NCBI GenBank assembly: GCA_938002665.1
Contig: CALLAE010000009.1
Coordinates: 62,001-126,000 of the forward strand
Direction of reading: 5' to 3'
DNA length: 64,000 nt
Source of the DNA: an uncultured Saprospiraceae bacterium
GTDB taxonomy: Bacteria; Bacteroidota; Bacteroidia; Chitinophagales; Saprospiraceae
The translations under genes and the position numbers were made by a program. Under the pieces are notes generated by a model. That model was not told where the DNA came from. It made no database searches and saw nothing but the letters and a program-made list of their open reading frames with translations. Positions 55,879 through 64,000 of this stretch are shown here, one piece after another (the stretch's first letter is position 1; each line of letters starts with the position of its first letter).

Positions 55879-56977
55879 GACTCTGAGGACTTTGTAAATA
55901 GGAAACGAGATCTTGGGCGATGATGGCGGAGCTATTTCCCTGACCTAAGTCTTTTCTGATGTCTTGATAGATGGCGATTGTACTCAGACGCGTCTCATAA
56001 TCACTATATCTTTCAAAATATGTTTCTAAAGCCAGCTCATTAAAAGCATCTTGTAGCAGTTCTGGTACCACTTCTTTTTGGGCAATCAGATTGACAAGAG
56101 ATATATATTCAGTCTTCACGAGTCTTTTACCTATCATAAAGGAAATATTGCTCGTCTTGTAGATTACAATTTGAGGCACCTGAAAAAGAGCCAGTTCTAA
56201 AGTTGCCGTTCCGCTACTAGAAATGGCAAAATCCACTTCTCTCATCACCTCGTAAGCTGCATCGTATCTGATATCTATATTGGCAGCATACTGGTCCATG
56301 TGCTCTACATAATAAGCCTTGGGAATGTGACTTACGCCAGCGATAACAAAGTGGTATTCTGGTTTGTCTACAGCAAAGGCTAACATCACTTTTAAGTGCT
56401 TAGCTATTTCTTGTTTTCTACTCCCAGGGAATAGTCCTATTTTACCCACCTTTATGGGTACTACTTTCTTACTCTCAGAAATCACTTCTAATAGAGGGTG
56501 GCCTACATAATGACATTCTGTATCCAGATTGGTATAAAATTCTTTTTCGAAAGGAAGTATGACATAGAATCTGTCTATGTAATCTCTTAGAATTTTATGT
56601 CTTTTTTCTTTCCATGCCCATAGTTGCGGAGAGATATAGTAAGCAGTTTTGTAACCTTTCTGTTTTGCCCAGGTAGCCATCCTTAGGTTGAAGCCAGGGT
56701 AGTCTATGAAGAGAACAAGATCAGGCTCGTATTGCTGAATACTATATTTAGCAAAGGCAAAGAACTCCCTGATTTTGAAGGCGTTTTTTGCAACTTCATA
56801 GAAGCCCATAAAGGAGGTTTCTTTTATAGATTTTAGTTGACCTGTTGATACTGCTTTCATCTTGGGACCACCCCAATATTTAAATTCAGCTTCTGCATCC
56901 AATAACTTGATTTGTTGCATAAGTAAGCTGCCATAAAGATCGCCTGAAGATTCTCCTGCTATGAGATAGTATTTCAT
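55868..56977 (-). CDS. lpxB: Lipid-A-disaccharide synthase
   Basis: YYLIAGESSGDLYGSLLMQQI; FIDYPGFNLRMA; YISPQLWAWKEKR; GHPLLE; LFPGSRKQEI. Confidence 0.95.
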   Translation of the reverse strand: MKYYLIAGESSGDLYGSLLMQQIKLLDAEAEFKYWGGPKMKAVSTGQLKSIKETSFMGFYEVAKNAFKIREFFAFAKYSIQQYEPDLVLFIDYPGFNLRMATWAKQKGYKTAYYISPQLWAWKEKRHKILRDYIDRFYVILPFEKEFYTNLDTECHYVGHPLLEVISESKKVVPIKVGKIGLFPGSRKQEIAKHLKVMLAFAVDKPEYHFVIAGVSHIPKAYYVEHMDQYAANIDIRYDAAYEVMREVDFAISSSGTATLELALFQVPQIVIYKTSNISFMIGKRLVKTEYISLVNLIAQKEVVPELLQDAFNELALETYFERYSDYETRLSTIAIYQDIRKDLGQGNSSAIIAQDLVSYLQSPQSPIS

Positions 56978-56984
56978 CTAGTTG

Positions 56985-57299
56985 CTAGAAACTGATCCCT
57001 AAAAAGAAATGTGCCGCCCACATACCTGCATATATGAAGGTAGCAAGTACACAGCCACGAAGTATGTTTGTATAACGCATATTGCTGGCCAGTTGGGTAG
57101 GGATGATATTGCAACAGATGGCGAGTAAGGCCAGAGTCTTTAATCTCTTGGTGATAGTACTGCCTGTCACACTATCCATAACTCCTGCATCTGTGAGCAT
57201 AGTAAAAACCTGGTCTATAACCCAGTATCCTATGACTGGTACGGTTGCACCCAGCATAAATCCTATCCAAAAATTGTCGTTCTTTTTTTCGCGCATCAT
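56985..57299 (-). CDS. Small hypothetical membrane protein between surE and lpxB
   Basis: 104 aa, two to three TM segments, co-directional and tightly spaced. Confidence 0.6.
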   Translation of the reverse strand: MMREKKNDNFWIGFMLGATVPVIGYWVIDQVFTMLTDAGVMDSVTGSTITKRLKTLALLAICCNIIPTQLASNMRYTNILRGCVLATFIYAGMWAAHFFLGISF

Positions 57300-58070
57300 T
57301 TAAATGTTTTCAAGATATTTCATCTCTTCCAATACTGCATAATGAGTTAGGTCATGTTGAGAAGGCACTACTGATACATAACCATTCTGCAGAGCCATTA
57401 GGTCAGAGTTAGGATCTTTAGCATCTATCTTAAAGTTTCCAGCTAACCAGTAATACGGTCGTTCCCTCGGGTCTTTATTCTCAAGAAAATCTTCTTCCCA
57501 TGAGCCCTTGCCCTGCTTACATACTTTGATACCTTTTATTTCACTAAGAGGTAGATTAGGAAAATTGACATTCAATAATTTACTTTCTGTTACATCAGAT
57601 TGGAGAACTGACTCCATTATTTTTTTTGCATAATGTTTTCCTGCACTCATATCTACTTTGTACGAAAAACTGTCCAAGGAAAAACCAATAGATCTGATAC
57701 CTTCTATGCTGGCTTCCATAGCTGCAGACATGGTTCCAGAATAGATAATATTGATGGAGGCATTTGAACCATGATTGATACCAGAGACACAGAGGTCTAT
57801 TTGCTTGTTTTTGAGCAGGACATTCTTAGCCAGTTTGACACAATCTGCAGGTGTGCCTGAGCACTCATAGGCAGTAATACCTTCAAAGATGTCTACTTCC
57901 TTGAGTCTGATAGGTTTGGAAATAGTAATAGCATGGCCTTGGCCTGACTGAGGTGAATCAGGGGCTACCACAAATGGTGTACCCAGTTCTGACGCAGCTT
58001 CTATGAGGGCTCGGATACCAGGGGAGGTAATACCATCATCATTGGTAACTAAGATTAAAGGCCTGCTCAT
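57300..58070 (-). CDS. surE: 5'/3'-nucleotidase SurE
   Basis: ILVTNDDGITSPGIRALIEA; APDSPQSGQGHAIT; SGINHGSNASINIIYSGTMSAAMEA. Confidence 0.95.
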   Translation of the reverse strand: MSRPLILVTNDDGITSPGIRALIEAASELGTPFVVAPDSPQSGQGHAITISKPIRLKEVDIFEGITAYECSGTPADCVKLAKNVLLKNKQIDLCVSGINHGSNASINIIYSGTMSAAMEASIEGIRSIGFSLDSFSYKVDMSAGKHYAKKIMESVLQSDVTESKLLNVNFPNLPLSEIKGIKVCKQGKGSWEEDFLENKDPRERPYYWLAGNFKIDAKDPNSDLMALQNGYVSVVPSQHDLTHYAVLEEMKYLENI

Positions 58071-58205
58071 GTAAATATTTTAGGTAAAAGATGGCAAGAT
58101 ACTTTAATCATCTCTTAGTTAGGAGTAGCTTTTACTGAATTTAGTCCAACCATTTTATGTTCTTTGTGTTCTATATTTTTTTATTCATTAAAGCGATTTT
58201 TATTA

Positions 58206-59222
58206 ATGGGGAAAACGGGCATTTTATTAGTTAATCTAGGGACACCAGACGATCCCTCCACGGGCTCAGTTAGGAGATACCTCAGACAATTCCTGTTAGA
58301 TGGTAGAGTTATAGATATCAATCCTGTTTTGAGGAATATTCTTGTCCGATTGATTATAGCACCCTTTAGAGCTCGATCATCTGGAAAGCTTTACAAAGAA
58401 TTGTGGACAGAGGATGGCTCTCCTCTAAAGCACTACGGCTATAAGGTTAAGGAAATGCTTCAGCAAAAAATGGGACAGGATTATCTAGTAGAGCTAGGTA
58501 TGCGCTATCAGAACCCTTCCATAGAATCTGCCGCAAAGTCTTTACAGGCTGCCAATGTAGATAAGATAGTCATCTTTCCTATGTTCCCACATTATGCCTC
58601 TGCTAGCTCAGGCTCGGCTATAGAAGAGACTATGAAGGTTATTACTAGTTGGCTAACCATACCTGAGTTAGCTTGCATCAGTTCTTATCATGACCATCCT
58701 AAGCTGATACAGGTGTTTGCTGATAATGCCAGAAAATATGATATGTCAGATTATGACCATTTTCTGTTCTCTTTCCACGGTATTCCGCAGCGCCAACTCA
58801 GAAAATCTGATACGAATAACCATTGCCTGAAAACTAAGGATTGCTGTCAGAAGATCTGTGAATCTAATAAAATGTGTTACTCAGCTCAGTGCTACGATAC
58901 GGCATTTAAGATTGCAGATAATTTAGGCTTGAGCAAAGAGCAATATTCTATCGGTTTCCAGTCTCGTTTGGGTAAAGACCCTTGGACTGAGCCTTTTACA
59001 CCAGATGTACTGAAAAAATTATCCAAGGAGGGCATAAAAAAGTTGCTTGTCTTTTCTCCATCTTTCGTTTCTGATTGTCTAGAGACAACCATAGAGATAG
59101 GCGATGAATATCACGAAGAATTTTTGGAGATGGGAGGAGAGAAATTAGATCTGGTAGAAAGTCTTAATGACAGTGAACTATGGGTGGAGGCTATAGAAGA
59201 TATATTAAAACCCTACTTGTAA
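58206..59222 (+). CDS. hemH: Ferrochelatase
   Basis: GILLVNLGTPDDPSTGSVRRYLRQFL; FPMFPHYASASSGSA; FSFHGIPQRQLRK; FQSRLGKDPWTEP; start set at MGKTGILL. Confidence 0.94.
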   Translation: MGKTGILLVNLGTPDDPSTGSVRRYLRQFLLDGRVIDINPVLRNILVRLIIAPFRARSSGKLYKELWTEDGSPLKHYGYKVKEMLQQKMGQDYLVELGMRYQNPSIESAAKSLQAANVDKIVIFPMFPHYASASSGSAIEETMKVITSWLTIPELACISSYHDHPKLIQVFADNARKYDMSDYDHFLFSFHGIPQRQLRKSDTNNHCLKTKDCCQKICESNKMCYSAQCYDTAFKIADNLGLSKEQYSIGFQSRLGKDPWTEPFTPDVLKKLSKEGIKKLLVFSPSFVSDCLETTIEIGDEYHEEFLEMGGEKLDLVESLNDSELWVEAIEDILKPYL

Positions 59223-59230
59223 AAAACTGC

Positions 59231-59884
59231 TTATTTTAATTCTGCTATTACATCTAACGGTGATTTCACTACCTGATCCATTTTGACTTTTATCTCAGCG
59301 CTGAGAGGTAGAAAGATGTCTACTCTAGATCCGAATTTTATAAAACCCATTTCCTGACTCTGCTTGACAGCTTGCCCTTCTTTGAGATTGTTTACAATTC
59401 TTCTAGCCAGCGCACCTGCTATCTGTCTGATAAGTACTTTACCATTTTTGGTTTCATAAGAGGTTGTGAATCTTTCATTCTCAGTAGAGGACTTGGGATG
59501 CCATGCAACAAGGTATTTACCAGAATGATATTTGAGATATTCTACTGTTCCTGAGACAGGGTTTCTGTTGATATGCACATTAAGAGGAGACATAAATACA
59601 GATACTTGCCAGCATTCTGTTTTAAGGAATTCTGGTTCGAAAGTTTTTTCTATAACTACAACTTTTCCATCAGCAGGCGTATAAACTAGAGAATCGTTCT
59701 CTGGATGAATTTTTCTATTCGGACTTCTAAAAAACTGTAACACTATTATTAGAATCACTAAGCAAATCAAGGCTGATAAAAGCATCAGCCACTGAGGGAA
59801 CCACACATTCGAGCTTACCAGAAATAAAGCTGAGAAAACAAGGGTTGCAAATAATGTAGGGTAACCTTCTTTATGAAACTTCAT
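59231..59884 (-). CDS. psd: Phosphatidylserine decarboxylase family protein
   Basis: FFRSPNRKIHPENDSLVYTPADGKVVVIE; SVFMSPLNVHINRNPVSG; MGFIKFGSRVDIFLP. Confidence 0.93.
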   Translation of the reverse strand: MKFHKEGYPTLFATLVFSALFLVSSNVWFPQWLMLLSALICLVILIIVLQFFRSPNRKIHPENDSLVYTPADGKVVVIEKTFEPEFLKTECWQVSVFMSPLNVHINRNPVSGTVEYLKYHSGKYLVAWHPKSSTENERFTTSYETKNGKVLIRQIAGALARRIVNNLKEGQAVKQSQEMGFIKFGSRVDIFLPLSAEIKVKMDQVVKSPLDVIAELK

Positions 59885-59888
59885 CTAT

Positions 59889-60692
59889 CTATTTTGAAAT
59901 AAAATATACGAATGCACTTACCGCTGGCAAGCAAAATATAAATCCATCAAAGCGATCTAAGAAACCACCATGTCCAGGAAATATATTACTAGAGTCCTTG
60001 ATATTGAGTTGTCTTTTCATTTTGGATTCTACCAGATCACCTGCTGATCCTATGAGCCACACAAGTAAAGCTATTATTGCCCATTCGCGCATGCTAAACT
60101 GCCCAAAGACATTGTAAATAAAATAAGAACACAAAATTGTAATCATCCCAGCTCCAAAAAAACCCTCTCGCGTTTTGCCGGGAGAAATAGTAGGCATCAG
60201 CTTATGCTTGCCTATACTCTTGCCCACCATATATGCCGAGATATCACTTATCCATACAAGAAACAAAGAACCAATAAGTAGCGCTTTGAAGTAAGGTTGG
60301 TCATGAAAGATAAGCAAACAACAAAGTGGAACCGAAGTGTACACTAGTGCATATAACCAGGCAGAACTTGTTGTTCTAGACACAATAGAACTAAATAATA
60401 AATCTGTAAGTAACAGAACAGTAGCAAGACAACCCAGAATAACAATAATATTTGGCGCTAGTCCCTCATATGATACAAATGATAGCCCTAAAGCCGTTGC
60501 AAGACTTATTAGCAGTGCAACTAGATATTTTGATATTGGTTTGTAATGCAGGCCAAAAAACTCCAGAAGTGTAGCAAGAATCAACAGTAGGAGAAAAAGT
60601 ACCCTAGTGAAATTATTAAAAAAGATGAGGAATAAGATTGGGAATCCCATCAGTAATCCTGTAATAGTTCTTTCTTTTAGTCCTTCTGACAA
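59889..60692 (-). CDS. cdsA: Phosphatidate cytidylyltransferase
   Basis: VWISDISAYMVGKSIGKHKLMPTISPGKTREGFFGA; GDLVESKMKRQLNIKDSSNIFPGHGGFLDRFDGFIF. Confidence 0.95.
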   Translation of the reverse strand: MSEGLKERTITGLLMGFPILFLIFFNNFTRVLFLLLLILATLLEFFGLHYKPISKYLVALLISLATALGLSFVSYEGLAPNIIVILGCLATVLLLTDLLFSSIVSRTTSSAWLYALVYTSVPLCCLLIFHDQPYFKALLIGSLFLVWISDISAYMVGKSIGKHKLMPTISPGKTREGFFGAGMITILCSYFIYNVFGQFSMREWAIIALLVWLIGSAGDLVESKMKRQLNIKDSSNIFPGHGGFLDRFDGFIFCLPAVSAFVYFISK

Positions 60693-60763
60693 CTCCTTCT
60701 TTTAAATTTGAGGCATTTATGCGTGGCTTACCGTCGTGATTGCACAAAATACAATAACTAGAA

Positions 60764-61489
60764 ATGGCTAAGACAAGACTCAGTGTAAATATTAACAAGG
60801 TAGCCTTGATAAGGAACGCTAGAGGAGAGAGCAGACCGGATCTTATTCAGTTTGCTATGGATTGTGAAGAGTTTGGTGCTCAAGGTATTACTGTGCATCC
60901 CAGACCAGATGAAAGACACATAAGGTATGACGATCTTCCTAGACTGAAAGAGGTTGTAACTACCGAGTTCAATATTGAAGGCTATCCCAATAGAAAATTC
61001 ATAGATAATGTATGTCGAGTCTGTCCGCACCAGGTGACTTTAGTCCCTGATCCTCCAGGGGTATTGACCTCCAGTGAGGGATGGGATGCCCTAGCTAACA
61101 AGTCCTTACTAAAAGAAGTTATAGACGAATTTCATGCTCATAAGATCAGAGTCTCTATTTTTCTTAATGCAGCGATCTCTGATGTAGCAGCTGCAGCAGA
61201 GACAGGTACTGACAGAATAGAGTTTTATACAGGAACTTATGCGAAAAATTACTTTCAGGATAAAGAGACAGCTGTTCATCCCCATATTGAGGCTGCAAAA
61301 GAGGCAGTAAAGCTAAGCCTAGGAGTGAATGCTGGGCACGATTTAGATTTAGATAACCTCCATTATTATGTGAGTCAGGTTCCTGATGTTCTTGAAGTTT
61401 CTATAGGCCATGCTCTGATTTCTGATGCGCTATATTTTGGGATTCAAAACACAGTTTCCATGTATCTACATCAGATCGCCAAGAAATAA
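60764..61489 (+). CDS. pdxJ: Pyridoxine 5'-phosphate synthase
   Basis: RLSVNINKVALIRNARG; GITVHPRPDERHIRYDDL; VTLVPDPPGVLTSSEGWD; SIGHALISDAL. Confidence 0.95.
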   Translation: MAKTRLSVNINKVALIRNARGESRPDLIQFAMDCEEFGAQGITVHPRPDERHIRYDDLPRLKEVVTTEFNIEGYPNRKFIDNVCRVCPHQVTLVPDPPGVLTSSEGWDALANKSLLKEVIDEFHAHKIRVSIFLNAAISDVAAAAETGTDRIEFYTGTYAKNYFQDKETAVHPHIEAAKEAVKLSLGVNAGHDLDLDNLHYYVSQVPDVLEVSIGHALISDALYFGIQNTVSMYLHQIAKK

Positions 61490-61699
61490 TTCCATATTAA
61501 AGTCGGTAGATATTAGATTTTCAAAATAATATTTGCCAAACATATCTTTACCCAACCAAAGTTCTAATACCGCAGTCTAAGTAAATAGATGTTAACCCCA
61601 TGTTAAAAAATTACGCATTTTTTAATGTGGTGTATCATATAATTTATACTTTAGGCGATTAAAGCGAGTCCTTTTAGTAGGATTGAAAGACGAATCAGT

Positions 61700-61737
61700 A
61701 TGAAAAAACTACTTATCTAGACAATTCTGTCTAGATA
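61700..61737 (+). promoter_or_regulatory. Mini-ORF (MKKLLI*) running into a 10-bp perfect hairpin upstream of susC-like gene
   Basis: atgaaaaaactacttatctag at 61700-61720; inverted repeat tatctagaca-attc-tgtctagata at 61714-61737. Confidence 0.5.
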
Positions 61738-61803
61738 TTTCATTGATACGCCTTTCCATTTCGCTTATTATTTTTTTGAATCTTTTTAATCAAATCAGAT
61801 AAT

Positions 61804-64000
61804 ATGAAAAAAGTATTAGGGCTGCTATTCTTTGCAGTTATGTTCACAGTGTCCTTATCGGCACAAAGGACAGTAAGTGGTACTGTTATAGATGATACAG
61901 GTCTTCCTGTCATCGGTGCCAGTGTCCTTGTCAAAGGTCAAGACATAGGTACTATCACCGACATTGATGGTACTTACCAACTTTCAGTTCCTGAGGGAGC
62001 TGAGAAAATTGTCATTTCTTACACTGGGTATGGTACTCAGGAAATAGACGTGATGAATGGTAATGTCTTCGATATTACGATGGCAGAAGGAGCGGTTTTA
62101 GATGAAATCGTTGTAACTGGTCTCGGTATCAAGAAAGAAAAGAAAGCATTGGGTTATGGGGTTTCCACTATTGGGGCCGATGGAATAGCCGAAAGAGGTG
62201 AAACCGATGTCGCCAGAATTCTTAATGGAAAAGCCACTGGTGTCAATATTCAGCAAACGTCAGGAATGGCAGGGTCTGGTACTAACATCATTATTAGAGG
62301 ATATTCATCTATTACTGGGTCTAACCAGCCATTATTCGTAGTGGACGGTGTTCCTTTTAATACTGATACCAATACAGACGCCTCTAATTTTACTCAAGGT
62401 TCTGCAACTGCATCTTCAAGATTTTTGGATTTAGATCCAAATAACATAGCAGATATCAGTATCCTGAAAGGTCTTTCTGCTACTGTTCTTTATGGCGAAG
62501 CAGGAAGAAACGGAGTAATCCTAGTTACGACGAAAACAGGTGAAGGTGCAAGTAAGGAGAATGAAGATTTAGGTATAAGTGTAACTCAAGGGTTCTCTGT
62601 ATCTAGAATCGCTAATATTCCAAATTACCAAAACACTTATGGAAATGGATTCTCTGGAAATTATGGAGCATTCTTCTCTAACTGGGGACCATCTTTTGAT
62701 GTGAGAGGAAGCAATGGCGTAGCTGAAGATGGTACAATCCCACATCCGTATGACAATAGTAGAAATGTACCAAGAAATGATGACGGGACTGTTGCAGCAG
62801 ATGCAAGATTACCTCAGTTTGCTGATAGACGTTACGAGTATAGACCTTATGAATCAGTAGAGAATTTCTTTGAGGATGGAACTGGTTCTAATACCTCAAT
62901 ATTTGTAGACAAAAAACTAGGTAAAACATCTTTTGCGGCATCCTACAGTTATGCTAAAGATGGTGGGTTTACGCCTAAAAGAGGAAAAGTTAGAGCAACG
63001 GAAGGAGCTGAAGGAGAGTTACCTACATATCAGTACATTCCAGATGGTGAAGAAACTAATGTTTACAAAAAGCATAACATTGCTTTAGGAGCTTCTACAG
63101 ATTTAGGAAGAGGATGGACAATGAGAGGTTCATTCAATTATCTTACTTCAAATAGAGTAAATCCACCTGCAGCTTCTGCTGGATTTTTATCAACCGTACC
63201 AGGTGGTAATGCTTCTTTATTTTCTGACGTATTATATACTCCAAGGTCTGTTGATTTACTGCACCTTCCATATGAAGCTGCTGATGGTTCTATGGTTTAC
63301 TATCGAGGTGGTTCTCCAATTCAGAACCCACTTTGGACTTTGAATAATACTAAAGAAGAAGAAAACATTGATAGATTTTTCGGACGATTGGAATTTGGAT
63401 ACAAAATTAATGATAACCTAAGTTTGCAAGTAAGAGGTGGAGCTGATCAGTATACTCAAGCAAATGCTTCTCAAGTTAACAAGGGTGGCTCGCAAATTCC
63501 AGATGGTCAATATTTCACATCTACAAGAGTAAACAAGATTTACGACCACGTAGCAAACTTGATGTATAACTTCCCACTAGGGATCAATGAAGATTTCTCT
63601 ATTGATGGTTTGATAGGTGTTAACTTTAGAGGAGAGTCTAATGATTATAGTTTACTATCTAGTACTGAACAGTTTGTATTCGATTTGTTTGCGCATCAAA
63701 ATTTTGCAACTCAGGAATCTTTCTCATTCATAACTAGAGAAAAGACTAATGGTCTATATGGTACAGCCACTCTAGGTTATAAGAACTTCCTTTATGTTGG
63801 ATTGCAGGCTAGAAATGATTGGACTTCTACACTTCCAGAAGCAAATAGATCTGTATTCTATCCATCTGCGAGTATCTCTTTCATACCGAGTGAGCTTGGA
63901 ATTTTTGGAGGATCTGCAATTGAATACTTGAAATTCAGATTAGGATATGGAACTTCTGCTGGTTATCCGGATCCTTATGTAACATCTAGTATTTTAGCAA
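61804..64000 (+). CDS. SusC/RagA-family TonB-linked outer membrane protein (truncated by window end)
   Basis: MKKVLGLLFFAVMFTVSLSAQRTVSGTVIDDTGLPVIGASVLVKGQDIGTITDIDGTY; plug NIIIRGYSSITGSNQPLFVVDGVPFN; open to window end. Confidence 0.93.
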   Translation, partial: MKKVLGLLFFAVMFTVSLSAQRTVSGTVIDDTGLPVIGASVLVKGQDIGTITDIDGTYQLSVPEGAEKIVISYTGYGTQEIDVMNGNVFDITMAEGAVLDEIVVTGLGIKKEKKALGYGVSTIGADGIAERGETDVARILNGKATGVNIQQTSGMAGSGTNIIIRGYSSITGSNQPLFVVDGVPFNTDTNTDASNFTQGSATASSRFLDLDPNNIADISILKGLSATVLYGEAGRNGVILVTTKTGEGASKENEDLGISVTQGFSVSRIANIPNYQNTYGNGFSGNYGAFFSNWGPSFDVRGSNGVAEDGTIPHPYDNSRNVPRNDDGTVAADARLPQFADRRYEYRPYESVENFFEDGTGSNTSIFVDKKLGKTSFAASYSYAKDGGFTPKRGKVRATEGAEGELPTYQYIPDGEETNVYKKHNIALGASTDLGRGWTMRGSFNYLTSNRVNPPAASAGFLSTVPGGNASLFSDVLYTPRSVDLLHLPYEAADGSMVYYRGGSPIQNPLWTLNNTKEEENIDRFFGRLEFGYKINDNLSLQVRGGADQYTQANASQVNKGGSQIPDGQYFTSTRVNKIYDHVANLMYNFPLGINEDFSIDGLIGVNFRGESNDYSLLSSTEQFVFDLFAHQNFATQESFSFITREKTNGLYGTATLGYKNFLYVGLQARNDWTSTLPEANRSVFYPSASISFIPSELGIFGGSAIEYLKFRLGYGTSAGYPDPYVTSSILA

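Noticed and set aside
48460-55995. Recurring acgcgtct motif (near 48467, 52573, 55989)
   Set aside because: Only three copies with different contexts (two intergenic, one coding); chance cannot be excluded.

Overview
The window is about 64 kb of an AT-rich Bacteroidota chromosome. A Saprospiria-like origin is an inference from the T9SS sorting domains, the SusC/TonB receptors, the sphingolipid genes and the EGF-like lipoprotein. Most of it is housekeeping: valS, topA, pgk, gap, fabH, lpxB, kdtA/waaA, rfaE1-like, surE, hemH, pdxJ, cdsA, psd and bshB1. The most interesting region is a co-directional minus-strand run of ten genes at 2044-10870. It appears to encode a complete inositol-sphingolipid pathway: a serine palmitoyltransferase-like enzyme, a GNAT-type bacterial ceramide synthase candidate, a CerR-like reductase, myo-inositol-phosphate synthase, a CDP-alcohol phosphatidyltransferase, a PgpA-like phosphatase, an Aur1-like PAP2 phosphoinositol-ceramide synthase candidate and a DUF4833-like orphan. 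It ends in a GtrA and a GT2 that could glycosylate the product. Other notable items are three tandem ~865 aa PA-domain/T9SS paralogs (26.6-34.8 kb), an ArsS radical SAM/peroxidase-like pair without ArsM, two genes whose homologous reading frame has no ATG/GTG/TTG start (AUU/AUC candidates), a TPR-PD40-SPOR protein, and a mini-ORF/hairpin leader in front of a susC gene. I found no CRISPR, tRNA, rRNA, prophage or IS element. Family assignments come from reading motifs by eye; no searches were run.
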